In this document: piece after piece, positions 1-8,643 of the stretch | Numbering within the stretch: the first letter of the stretch is position 1 | Layout of the letters: each line of letters opens with the position of its first letter | From: Bromus sterilis | Lineage: Eukaryota; Streptophyta; Magnoliopsida; Poales; Poaceae | Length of the DNA stretch: 64,000 nucleotides | Assembly: GCA_950022295.1 (NCBI GenBank) | Contig: OX465598.1 | Span: 496,001-560,000, forward strand | Direction of reading: 5' to 3' | Made by a program: the position numbers and the translations under genes | Notes under the pieces: model-generated | The model's database searches: none | The model's input: only the letters and a program-made list of their open reading frames with translations | Told to the model about the DNA's origin: nothing

Positions 1-140
1 GCATTTTCGTGACGGTCATCAACCCTCGCAGTTTTGGCCGATTCTGGCCTGTTTCATGGGCTATTAATCACAGTTATATGGGCTATTAATCACCGTTTTG
101 GGTCCCCGGAGTGATTTCCACCATTGACGAACCCCAGGGT
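1..140 (+). repeat. Representative 140-bp satellite monomer
   Basis: Anatomy of one monomer. A gcatt(t/a)cgtg start leads to a variable block (g[a/c]cggtcatcaac followed by cctcgca or agtcgca) and then ttttggccgattctggcctgtttc, which holds a ggcc...ggcc inverted repeat. Two 22-bp subrepeats follow, each beginning atgggctattaatcac, at 56-77 and 78-99. The unit ends with gttttgggtccccggagtg, atttccaccattgacgaac and cccagggt. The part from ctgtttcatggg into gttttgggtccc resembles the rye pSc119.2 (120-bp family) probe as I remember it, with the closest match to the single-subrepeat form. The family link is from memory and needs a database alignment. Confidence 0.8.
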
Positions 141-419
141 GCATTTACGTGACGGTCATCAACCCTCGCACTTTTGGCCGATTCTGGCCTGTTTCATGGG
201 CTACTAATCACAGTTACATGGGCTATTAATCACCGTTTTGGGTCCCCGGAGTGATTTCCACCATTGATGAACCCAGGGTGCATTTACGTGATGGTTATCA
301 ACACTCGCAGTTTTGGCCGATTCTGGCCATTTTCATGGGCTATTAACAACAGTTATATGGGCTATTAATCACCGTTTCGGGTCCCCGGAGTGGTTTCCAC
401 CATTGATGAACCCTAGGGT

Positions 420-584
420 GCATTTACGTGCCGGTCATCAACAGTCGCAGTTTTTGCCGCTCATCAACAGTCGCAGTTTTTGCCGATTCTGGCCTGTTTC
501 ATGGGCTATTAATCACAGTTATATAGGCTATTAATCACCGTTTTGGGTCCCCGGAGTGATTTCCACCATTGACGAACCCCAGGG
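420..584 (+). repeat. 165-bp marker monomer with 26-bp tandem duplication
   Basis: This monomer is about 26 bp longer than its neighbours because a segment starting tcatcaacagtcgcag and ending tttttgccgc occurs twice in a row (435-460 and from 461). The same long monomer recurs once per HOR throughout domain A, so it is a diagnostic tag for HOR boundaries. Subtracting 26 bp makes every domain A HOR a whole number of 139-140 bp monomers. The block also keeps a frame open, which produces a recurring 73-codon open frame that is not a gene. Confidence 0.9.
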
Positions 585-1526
585 TGCATTTACGTGCCGG
601 TCATCAACCCTCGCACTTTTTGCCGATTCTGGCCTGTTTCATGGGATATTAATAACAGTTACATGGGCTATTAATCATCGTTTTGGGTCCCACGAGTGAT
701 TTCCACCATTGACGAACCCAGGCTGCATTTACGTGCCGGTCATCAACAGTCGCAGTTTATGCCGATTCTGGCCTGTTTCATTGGCTATTAATCACAGTTA
801 TATAGGCTATTAATCACCGTTTTGGGTCCCCAGAGTGATTTCCATCATTGACGAACCCCAGGGTTCATATACGTGACGATCATCAACCCTCGCCCTTTTG
901 GCCGATTCTGGCCATTTTCCTGGGCTATTAATCACAGTTATATGGGCTATTAATCACCGTTTTGGGTCCCCGGAGTGATTTCCACCATTGATGAACCCTA
1001 GGGTGCATTTACGTGACGGTCATCAACCCTCGCACTTTTGGCCGATTCTGGCCTGTTTCATTGGCTATTAATCACAGTTATATGGGCTATTAATCACCGT
1101 TTTGGGTCCCCGGAGTGATTTCCACCATTGACGTACCCAGGGTGCATTTACGTGCCGGACATCAGCCCTCGCACTTTTGGCCGATTCTGGCCTGTTTCAT
1201 GGGATCTTAATCACAGTTACATGGGCTATTAATCACCGTTTTGGGTCCCCGGAGTGATTTCCACCATTGACGAACCTAGGGTGCATTTACGTGACGGTCA
1301 TCAACCCTCGCAGTTTTGGCCGATTCTGGCCTGTTTCATGGGCTATTAATCACAGTTATATGGGCTATTAATCACCGTTTTGGGTCCCCGGAGTGATTTC
1401 CACCATTGACGAACCCCAGGGTGCATTTACGTGACGGTCATCAACCCTCGCACTTTTGGCCGATTCTGGCCTGTTTCATGGGCTACTAATCACAGTTACA
1501 TGGGCTATTAATCACCGTTTTGGGTC

Positions 1527-1531
1527 CCCGG
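1527..1531. repeat. Target site duplication, left copy (cccgg)
   Basis: The five bases cccgg sit directly before the TGTC start of the inserted element and recur directly after its GACA end. Uninterrupted monomers read gggtccccggagtg at this place, so only one cccgg was present before insertion. A 5-bp duplication is the usual length for LTR retrotransposon integrase. Confidence 0.93.
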
Positions 1532-2010
1532 TGTCAGATCCCTCTGTTAGGTATGTGCTAGGGTTAGCTAGTACCTTTGCATCATGCAAAATTTTCAAAA
1601 AGAAACCTCAAAAATCAATTCAAAATCCAAATGGGAGAAGGAACACCCCCCAGATGAATTAATTCAAAAGGCCAGATAAAAATATTTTCCAAAAATTCAT
1701 GTTAGAGTTTTGAAAAGTCTTATAATTGAGTGTGATCACATATGAAGTGATGTGGGACCCATCCCATGCTCATAGATTTTTCAAATATTCAAACAGTACC
1801 TTGGAAATAAAGAAATCCCCCTATTTGATTTAAAATTCAAATCATTTGAATTTTAAAAATGTTGAAAGTTTATGAGTGGCTAGTCTATATTATTATGAGG
1901 CCACATAAAAAGTTTCAGCATTTAATAAAATGGTTTGGTATTTTTATCAGAGCCAAAACAAATAACAGAAAACAGAAAGGAAAGATTAAACAGAATAAAA
2001 GGAAAAGACT
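1532..2010 (+). other. AT-rich left part of the LTR (U3-like)
   Basis: The segment is A/T-rich with many aaaatt and ttcaaat tracts and no credible open frame. In the inferred orientation it would be the upstream part of U3. It contains a strong inverted repeat at 1829-1857. Possible TATA-like stretches (for example tatattattatg near 1887) occur, but in AT-rich DNA they cannot be called a promoter. The border at about 2010 is where base composition changes abruptly to GC-rich. Confidence 0.6.
1829..1857. other. Perfect inverted repeat, 14-bp arms
   Basis: The left arm tttaaaattcaaat (1829-1842) is the exact reverse complement of the right arm atttgaattttaaa (1844-1857), separated by a single c. 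It could form a hairpin or cruciform, or give a self-complementary transcript. In AT-rich grass LTRs such palindromes are not rare, so a function is not implied. Confidence 0.85.
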
Positions 2011-2935
2011 TACCTGTTGCCCAGGGCGAAGCCCACCTCTCCAGCCGGCCCAGCCCACCTGGACCCTCCCCTGTCGTCTTCCTCCCCACGCCCCGAAGCT
2101 GCTCGGTGGAATGCATGCAGCACTCCACCGACGCCGCCGACGAGCCCTGGCCACCTCCTGCTTCCCCCTCGCCACCTCTTCACACCTGGAGACGCCCTGG
2201 AGTCGTCCACGTCCATTTCCCCCCTCCTCATCGTCTTCCTCCTCCTCCTGCGCCGATTTCTTCAACGTCCGAGGACCCGCCGGAGCGCGCCACCGTGGAA
2301 GACATGGCCATCATGGCCTAGAGCTCAGGCCAACTTGTCCCGTGCGTGCATCGTCGTCGACTTCATCGCCTCGCAGAAGACGGCGCCTTGATTTGATCCA
2401 GAGGAGACGCGAGCCTCACCGAATCGCCGCCGGTCGCCGGAGAGCTACCTCGTCGATTCGCCACCACCAGACCCTCCCCGAGCCCGCTGACCACGCCATC
2501 GAATTCGTGGTGAGCTCCTGCCCGTTTCCCCCAACCTGGCGCCCTCTCTCTTGGTCTCTAGCCGCCTTCACCATGGACGCCGTAGCTCGTCGCCGCCATG
2601 GATGAGCTCGAGGTCACCCCTGTGCCCCTTCGACTCGTCCAGCGCACGCGTTTGGCTCCTGAGCCCGATAGCTTTCGAACGCAAGTGAAATCAACCCGAT
2701 CCGTGCACGGTAGCGCCGACCACGACCTCGTCGCCGTACTGTTTCCGCCGGAGTCGTCGCCGTCGTCGACTGCGGGCACCCAGTGAACCCCCGATGCCAC
2801 CAAACGACGCGGAAGACCTCCAGGAGCAAGATGGTGCCCTCCCCGTGCTCTCCCGTGGCCTGTAGCGGATTCCGGCGAGTCGCCGCCGTGGTTCTCGTCG
2901 CCGGCGTCAAGCCGCCGGTGGCTTAGCCACTAATC
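2011..2935 (+). other. GC-rich leader-like region of the LTR
   Basis: Base composition switches to GC-rich with many CCG, CTC and CGCC runs. Open frames appear on both strands at once, the longest on the plus strand spanning 1859-2605 and starting in the AT-rich zone. They encode proline-, arginine- and serine-rich low-complexity peptides with no recognisable domain, which is what GC-rich DNA gives by chance. A start codon in good plant context (gccgccatggatgag, ATG at 2598) opens a 62-codon frame, and a donor-like ggtgagct lies near 2510. The composition resembles the 5' part of a grass transcription unit, and in that sense it could be a leader or first exon of an LTR-borne transcript. No function is claimed. 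Confidence 0.45.
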
Positions 2936-2963
2936 ACGAGTTAAGTGACCCCTGTGTCACTGA

Positions 2964-2997
2964 CCAGTGGGCCCAATGGCTTAATTAAGCCACTGGT
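2964..2997. other. Nested inverted repeats around tggcttaattaagcca
   Basis: The 16-bp tggcttaattaagcca at 2977-2992 is a perfect palindrome. It is overlapped by a wider pair, ccagtgg (2964-2970) and ccactgg (2991-2997), which are also reverse complements. Alternative hairpins are therefore possible. No known regulatory site is recognised. Confidence 0.8.
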
Positions 2998-3464
2998 TTA
3001 ATTTTAACCACGGGTTTAAACACTAAGTCACAGACAGGTGGGACCCCCTCGTCAGTTTGACTGGTCAAACCCCCCTGCTGACGCAATAAACCAAAAATGA
3101 TTAAAAAGAAATCCAGAAAATCCAGAAAACACCCAAACTTTGGAAATTCATAATTAATTCATATTAACTCCAAATTGGACAAATAATATATGAAAAATGA
3201 TCAGGAGAAAATTATCTTTCCAATTATGCAACTTTCAACTCTGTTTGAGTTGATTTTAAAATGGGATCAGTAGCATATATCATTTGCTTTATTTGAATTT
3301 ATTTCAAATTCAAACCAAATGATTTTGCCACTTGGACCATGAATTTATGTTGCAAATCAACCACACTTCAGAGGCATATCATACACATTGAAGTTAATTC
3401 AAATTGATCAAACTATATCATGTATAACTTGGTTAAGGTTGAATTCAAATGTGGAATTTGAATT

Positions 3465-3483
3465 TGCATTTTAAAAATGCAAT
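3465..3483. other. Short palindrome ttgcatttt / aaaatgcaa
   Basis: Nine-base arms ttgcatttt and aaaatgcaa surround one central a, in AT-rich DNA. Just upstream aattcaaat and atttgaatt form another pair. They are listed because several such pairs cluster in the AT-rich parts of this element. Confidence 0.6.
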
Positions 3484-3600
3484 ATATTCCACTTAAATGG
3501 AATTGCCTCACACATCAAACTTGTACTTCAAGCTTAAACATTCTATCATGTGCTTGAGCATTGCATTCATATTGATTGCTAATTGTACTTGCTTGTCGAG

Positions 3601-3669
3601 TAGAGGTTGAACCGGAGCAAGAGGTCACCCCCTTCGCTGAAGATCCAGAGCCCGACTCTCGTCAGCAAG
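3601..3669 (+). other. Exon-like acidic coding segment in the LTR
   Basis: Read with the codon GTT at 3606-3608, this stretch encodes a Glu/Asp/Pro-rich peptide including VEPEQEV and EDPEPDSRQQ and stays open to 3669. An acceptor-like cgag or tag precedes it, and it ends caag directly before gcaagc, which fits the strong AG|GCAAG consensus of plant GC-AG introns. Joining after base 3669 to 4816 keeps the frame exactly (split codon G|AT) and leads to a second acidic segment with a stop. The peptide has no domain I recognise. It may be a vestigial or LTR-specific transcript rather than a functional protein. Confidence 0.4.
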
Positions 3670-4815
3670 GCAAGCAAAACCCCATTGATCATGTCGATAA
3701 AATCCCACTTCCCTCTCATGTCTCGCTTATGCATTGTATAGGATGATCACCATGCTTCGTTTCTACCGCATAGATGAACCCATTCCTTTGCATGACCTAT
3801 CTTTTGTCACAGTAGTAAGCAAACCACAATCCTAGCAACTGTAGGAGTTGTTTGATATCATGTGGCCCCTGCAAATGTTACTACTTATTGCATGCTTAGT
3901 ATGTTTCCATGTTGTTACTGTGATGTGAGTCGGGATGGGAATAATCATGTTGTTGATGGTAGAAAAGTGTTGGTGAATCGACCCTAATACTAGGTGAACG
4001 ATGAGAGGCTGTGTCGGAGTACACGGTGGGTTGTCTCGTTGAACACCGCCCTAAGTCCGAGTTCTTGTGTGGTGATCCAAGTTGAAGAGTACAACCACAC
4101 ATTGGGCTCACTGACCCCTCTCGACTTATTAACTCATCCCTTTCGATGTCCAGATGTCGCAGTAGTTCGGAGTTCTGGTAGGCTTGTGGCCTGGATGCTA
4201 AGTGAGAGAACGGCTCATCCGAGACCGGCTTATGCACCACGCACACATCGCTTGGGTCCACTTCGGTAAACCGGCCGGGTTCACGATTGTGGTAGCCAAC
4301 CCAAGTAGGCGGCTTTCTTGGACTAGATAGGCTATGAGGTAACAGTTGTGGTGAGCATCCTCGCTGGCACCCCTTGAATGGTGTCGAGATCAAAGGCGGT
4401 AAATGATGGTCATGTGTGTGTAGCGGTACACCCTTGCAAGGTTAACAAAACTATTCGAATAGCCGCGTCCGCGGTTATGGACTACTTGGAAAGCTTAGCT
4501 TGATTATTAGATAACTTGAACCGGATACTTCTAAAACACACCAAGATAAGTGTGAGTGCTATGGCGTGCTTTCTCGTGGGGAAGTCGAGGAAGGCATCAT
4601 AGTGGTGTAATTGGTTGGTGGAAGTAGTGGACTCGTGTACGCTTCTTACCTCAAGTCTGGTACTCGTAGTTCAGGACTAGCCAAGTCAAAGCTGGCATTT
4701 CTGCAAGTGAACCCCACCTCCCTTTACCTTCATACATGTGCATGAGTAGCATAGCTCCTACGTAAGTCTTGCTGAGTACGATTTTGTACTCACGTTTGCT
4801 TAAACTATTTTTTAG
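3670..4815 (+). other. Candidate GC-AG intron (1146 bp) in the LTR
   Basis: The left border gcaagc follows caag, and the right border is a T-rich tract ending ttttttag before atgacgcc. Removing the 1146 bp joins two acidic coding segments in frame. The interior has no sensible plus-strand reading frame. A minus-strand frame of 165 codons (3896-4393) looks like chance: it shows no domain and no start context, and it crosses sequence that behaves as intron. No transcript evidence can be seen from DNA alone. Confidence 0.35.
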
Positions 4816-4865
4816 ATGACGCCACTGACCCCGAAGGTGGCTTCTTCATCGAGTTGGACGACTGA
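4816..4865 (+). other. Exon-like acidic C-terminal segment with stop
   Basis: Beginning right after the ttttttag acceptor, and using the split codon from 3669, the sequence reads DDATDPEGGFFIELDD and then TGA at 4863-4865. A short acidic tail in phase with the upstream acidic segment is unlikely to be pure chance, but its small size leaves room for doubt. It is followed by about 180 bp of UTR-like sequence and a polyadenylation signal. Confidence 0.4.
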
Positions 4866-5002
4866 AGTTAAGCTAGTCTAGTCCCAGTCAGCAGACTGGT
4901 TCCCTCGTGGAGGGCTTTGTGTTTGAATAAGGCTTCTTAAGCCATTTGTTAAACTTGTCTGTACTCAGACATAATTTGCTTCCGTTCGGTGTTGTAATGT
5001 TG

Positions 5003-5020
5003 GATCACATGTATGTGATC
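5003..5020. other. Inverted repeat gatcacat-gt-atgtgatc
   Basis: Eight-base arms (5003-5010 and 5013-5020) flank a two-base spacer, 27 bases before the AATAAA. It could form a small hairpin in the transcript near its 3' end. No known protein site is assigned. Confidence 0.75.
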
Positions 5021-5046
5021 TCTGTTTGTACTCTATAAGAGTTATA

Positions 5047-5052
5047 AATAAA
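5047..5052 (+). promoter_or_regulatory. Polyadenylation signal AATAAA
   Basis: An exact AATAAA lies in gagttataaataaaatgtac, about 180 bp after the exon-like stop codon and 540 bp before the right end of the LTR. The position suits an R-region signal for a plus-strand element. Plants tolerate weak signals, so the exact match is supportive rather than proof. The adjoining ctctataagagttataaat could also be read as a TATA box, which would instead place a promoter here. Confidence 0.45.
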
Positions 5053-5070
5053 ATGTACACTTTGTAGAGA

Positions 5071-5593
5071 ATTGCAATGGTACCTACTGTTCATACAAGG
5101 CGTGTGTGCTGCGTGTATGTTTATAACATGCATGTCTTTGTATGGGTTTTCGAGACCTTAGTTGTGTTCTGGCTGGCGGTCTTTCATACACCAAGTGGCC
5201 CTTAGATGTGCGCAGCTTGGGGCATCGCGATGCGATTGTTCGAGACTCGGTCTCGGGCACACTTTGTGGTATGATCGAGCCCGCCCTAGACCCCGACTAA
5301 GTGATCGGGCTGGAGTAAGTCTATGTAAGAGTCTAGAGATAGTCGATAGTATGGTTGAGGCGACTTGTCTTTGAATATGGGAGTTCACCACCCATATCAG
5401 TAGACTTGTGTGTGTACGATGAGGAACCATTACAGTTGATCATCCGGCCTGGATGGGATGCCCCTCACGTACGATGCTCTCCGAGAATGTTCAGTGCTTG
5501 GCCTTGTCTGCTTAGACAAGTGGGTGCGGTTCTCGGCTCTCCATATGACTATGTCTTAACTGTACTTGCATACGCTAACCCCGGGTCCCGACA
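5071..5593 (+). other. Right-terminal part of the LTR (U5-like)
   Basis: The segment has mixed composition with small open frames on both strands, none with domain features. It ends cgctaaccccgggtcccgaca, and the last CA completes the TG...CA pair. The terminal gggtccc happens to look like the satellite phrase gggtcccc next to the target site, which can mislead automatic boundary calls; the true edge is set by the cccgg duplication. Confidence 0.6.
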
Positions 5594-5598
5594 CCCGG
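5594..5598. repeat. Target site duplication, right copy (cccgg)
   Basis: An exact copy of 1527-1531 placed directly after the element's terminal CA. The satellite then continues with agtgatttccacc, as in uninterrupted monomers, showing that insertion caused no loss of flanking DNA. Confidence 0.93.
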
Positions 5599-5661
5599 AG
5601 TGATTTCCACCATTGATGAACCCAGGGTGCATTTACGTGATGGTTATCAACACTCGCAGTT

Positions 5662-7361
5662 TTGGCCGATTCTGGCCATTTTCATGGGCTATTAACAACA
5701 GTTATATGGGCTATTAATCACCGTTTCGGGTCCCCGGAGTGGTTTCCACCATTGATGAACCCTAGGGTGCATTTACGTGCCGGTCATCAACAGTCGCAGT
5801 TTTTGCCGCTCATCAACAGTCGCAGTTTTTGCCGATTCTGGCCTGTTTCATGGGCTATTAATCACAGTTATATAGGCTATTAATCACCGTTTTGGGTCCC
5901 CGGAGTGATTTCCACCATTGACGAACCCCAGGGTGCATTTACGTGCCGGTCATCAACCCTCGCACTTTTTGCCGATTCTGGCCTGTTTCATGGGCTATTA
6001 AGCATAGTTAAATGGGCTATTAATCACCGTTTTGGGTCCCCGAGTGATTTCCACCATTGACGAACCCAGGCTGCATTTACGTGCCGGTCATCAACAGTCG
6101 CAGTTTATGCCGATTCTGGCCTGTTTCATTGGCTAATAATCACAGTTATATGGGCTATTAATCACCGTTTTGGGTCCCCGGAGTGATTTCCACCATTGAT
6201 GAACCCTAGGGTGCATTTACGTGACGGTCATCAACCCTCGCACTTTTGGCCGATTCTGGCCTGTTTCATGGGCTATTAATCACAATTACATGGGCTATTA
6301 ATCATCGTTTTGGGTCCCCGGTGTGATTTCCACCATTGACAAACCCCAGGGTGCATTTACGTGCCGGTCATCAACCCTCGCACTTTTTACCGATTCTGGC
6401 CTGTTTCATGAGCTATTAATAACAGTTACATGGGCTATTAATCATCGTTTTGGGTCCCACGAGTGATTTCCACCATTGACGAACCCAGGCTGCATTTACG
6501 TGCCGGTCATCAACAGTCGCAGTTTATGCCGATTCTGGCCTGTTTCATTGGCTATTAATCACAGTTATATAGGCTATTAATCACCGTTTTGGGTCCCCGG
6601 AGTGATTTCCATCATTGACGAACCCCAGGGTTCATATACGTGACGATCATCAACCCTCGCCCTTTTGGCCGATTCTGGCCATTTTCCTGGGCTATTAATC
6701 ACAGTTATATGGGCTATTAATCACCGTTTTGGGTCCCCGGAGTGATTTCCACCATTGATGAACCCTAGGGTGCATTTACGTGACGGTCATCAACCCTCGC
6801 ACTTTTGGCCGATTCTGGCCTGTTTCATTGGCTATTAATCACAGTTATATGGGCTATTAATCACCGTTTTGGGTCCCCGGAGTGATTTCCACCATTGACG
6901 TACCCAGGGTCCATTTACGTGCCGGACATCAGCCCTCGCACTTTTGGCCGATTCTGGCCTGTTTCATGGGATCTTAATCACAGTTACATGGGCTATTAAT
7001 CACCGTTTTGGGTGCCCGGAGTGATTTCCACCATTGACGAACCTAGGGTGCATTTACGTGACGGTCATCAACCCTCGCAGTTTTGGCCGATTCTGGCCTG
7101 TTTCATGGGCTATTAATCACAGTTATATGGGCTATTAATCACCGTTTTGGGTCCCCGGAGTGATTTCCACCATTGACGAACCCCAGGGTGCATTTACGTG
7201 ACGGTCATCAACCCTCGCACTTTTGGCCGATTCTGGCCTGTTTCATGGGCTACTAATCACAGTTACATGGGCTATTAATCACCGTTTTGGGTCCCCGGAG
7301 TGATTTCCACCATTGATGAACCCAGGGTGCATTTACGTGATGGTTATCAACACTCGCAGTT
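5662..7361 (+). repeat. Domain A HOR, 12-monomer form (1700 bp)
   Basis: A full-length form with twelve monomers plus the 26-bp duplication. Compared with the 9-mer it has three extra monomers near 5985-6400, including one with the private variant aagcatagttaaatggg. Other parts align base for base with the 9-mer. Confidence 0.85.
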
Positions 7362-8643
7362 TTGGCCGATTCTGGCCATTTTCATGGGCTATTAACAACA
7401 GTTATATGGGCTATTAATCACCGTTTCGGGTCCCCGGAGTGGTTTCCACCATTGATGAACCCTAGGGTGCATTTACGTGCCGGTCATCAACAGTCGCAGT
7501 TTTTGCCGCTCATCAACAGTCGCAGTTTTTGCCGATTCTGGCCTGTTTCATGGGCTATTAATCACAGTTATATAGGCTATTAATCACCGTTTTGGGTCCC
7601 CGGAGTGATTTCCACCATTGACGAACCCCAGGGTGCATTTACGTGCCGGTCATCAACCCTCGCACTTTTTGCCGATTCTGGCCTGTTTCATGGGCTATTA
7701 ATAACAGTTACATGGGCTATTAATCATCGTTTTGGGTCCCCCGAGTGATTTCCACCATTGACGAACCCAGGCTGCATTTACGTGCCGGTCATCAACAGTC
7801 GCAGTTTATGCCGATTCTGGCCTGTTTCATTGGCTATTAATCACAGTTATATAGGCTATTAATCACCGTTTTGGGTCCCCGGAGTGATTTCCATCATTGA
7901 CGAACCCCAGGGTTCATATACGTGACGATCATCAACCCTCGCCCTTTTGGCCGATTCTGGCCATTTTCCTGGGCTATTAATCACAGTTATATGGGCTATT
8001 AATCACCGTTTTGGGTCCCCGGAGTGATTTCCACCATTGATGAACCCTAGGGTGCATTTACGTGACGGTCATCAACCCTCGCACTTTTGGCCGATTCTGG
8101 CCTGTTTCATTGGCTATTAATCACAGTTATATGGGCTATTAATCACCGTTTTGGGTCCCCGGAGTGATTTCCACCATTGACGTACCCAGGGTGCATTTAC
8201 GTGCCGGACATCAGCCCTCGCACTTTTGGCCGATTCTGGCCTGTTTCATGGGATCTTAATCACAGTTACATGGGCTATTAATCACCGTTTTGGGTCCCCG
8301 GAGTGATTTCCACCATTGACGAACCTAGGGTGCATTTACGTGACGGTCATCAACCCTCGCAGTTTTGGCCGATTCTGGCCTGTTTCATGGGCTATTAATC
8401 ACAGTTATATTGGCTAGTAATCACCGTTTTGGGTCCCCGGAGTGATTTCCACCATTGACGAACCCCAGGGTGCATTTACGTGACGGTCATCAACCCTCGC
8501 ACTTTTGGCCGATTCTGGCCTGTTTCATGGGCTACTAATCACAGTTACATGGGCTATTAATCACCGTTTTGGGTCCCCGGAGTGATTTCCACCATTGATG
8601 AACCCAGGGTGCATTTACGTGATGGTTATCAACACTCGCAGTT
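7362..8643 (+). repeat. Domain A HOR, 9-monomer form (1282 bp)
   Basis: Nine monomers plus the 26-bp duplication; it matches the interrupted copy at 313-1531. It differs from the 12-mer by loss (or non-gain) of three adjacent monomers, a 418-bp step, as expected from unequal exchange in register. Confidence 0.85.

Larger units (their letters stand above)
1..1531 (+). repeat. Satellite array, domain A left part (9-mer HOR)
   Basis: Eleven head-to-tail satellite monomers with starts (gcatttacg) near 1, 141, 280, 420, 585, 725, 865, 1005, 1144, 1283 and 1423. The unit at 1283 repeats the unit at 1, and 1423 repeats 141, so the HOR here is nine monomers or 1282 bp. The HOR copy that starts at the marker near 313 is cut by the retrotransposon at 1532 and resumes in phase at 5594; removing the 4062-bp element and one 5-bp target copy restores a 1282-bp spacing to the next marker near 5662. 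No coding capacity is supported; short open frames are satellite read-through. Confidence 0.95.
2936..3600 (+). other. Non-coding AT-rich intron-like segment of the LTR
   Basis: After the GC-rich block comes 665 bp of mostly A/T-rich DNA without a useful open frame. It starts with ctaatcacgagttaag and contains gacaggtgggacccc (near 3033), a phrase I recall as common in wheat-type LTRs. Its right end reads gcttgtcgag just before the acidic exon-like segment, so it could be the intron between a GC-rich first exon and that segment. Several inverted repeats are present, including those at 2964-2997 and 3465-3483. Confidence 0.4.
4866..5070 (+). other. 3' UTR-like segment of the LTR
   Basis: Following the TGA the sequence is free of long frames and rich in T and G (ggagggctttgtgtttgaataagg, gttgtaatgttgg), the usual look of a plant transcript end. 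It includes a hairpin-forming repeat at 5003-5020 and AATAAA at 5047-5052. In LTR terms this may be the R region or the U3/R border. The exact cleavage site cannot be set. Confidence 0.45.
1532..5593 (+). mobile_element. LTR retrotransposon insertion, probably a solo long LTR
   Basis: The 4062-bp block interrupts the satellite and shares no monomer sequence with it. It begins tgtcagatccc and ends gggtcccgaca, giving TG...CA termini with a short imperfect inverted repeat (TGTC...GACA), and it is flanked by cccgg on both sides. I see no second copy of either end inside it, no tRNA primer-binding site next to an LTR end, no polypurine tract and no gag, protease, reverse transcriptase or integrase motifs. 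The simplest reading is a solo LTR left by recombination between the two LTRs of a long-LTR element, most likely Gypsy-type as is common in grasses. A non-autonomous element with very short LTRs is less likely. The plus orientation is inferred from the AATAAA near the right end and from the splice-like signals. The family name is not assigned. Confidence 0.88.

Noticed and set aside
313..534. Recurring 73-codon open frame (also at 5662, 7362, 8644, 10066, 11767, 13467 and 14749) and similar frames at 28243, 30606, 32381, 52983, 55203 and 58373
   Set aside because: They are satellite monomers read in a frame kept open by local variants. They repeat only because the HOR repeats, differ in start and frame between domains, and have no domain or gene context.
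1936..1953. Primer-binding-site-like tggta...tatcagagc
   Set aside because: It resembles the initiator Met tRNA site (tggtatcagagc) only if extra T bases are ignored, and it lies inside the LTR rather than next to an LTR end.
1859..2605. 248-codon plus-strand open frame in the LTR and overlapping frames on both strands
   Set aside because: The frame runs from AT-rich into GC-rich low-complexity DNA, overlaps equally long frames on the other strand and encodes Pro/Arg/Ser-rich sequence with no recognisable domain. It is typical chance openness of GC-rich DNA.
3896..4393. 165-codon minus-strand open frame
   Set aside because: It has no recognisable domain and lies in sequence that behaves as an intron of the plus-strand LTR unit. 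It is best explained by chance.
5578..5598. Alternative right boundary of the element at ccccgggtccc
   Set aside because: The phrase resembles the satellite gggtcccc, but the following gaca and the cccgg duplication place the end at 5593.
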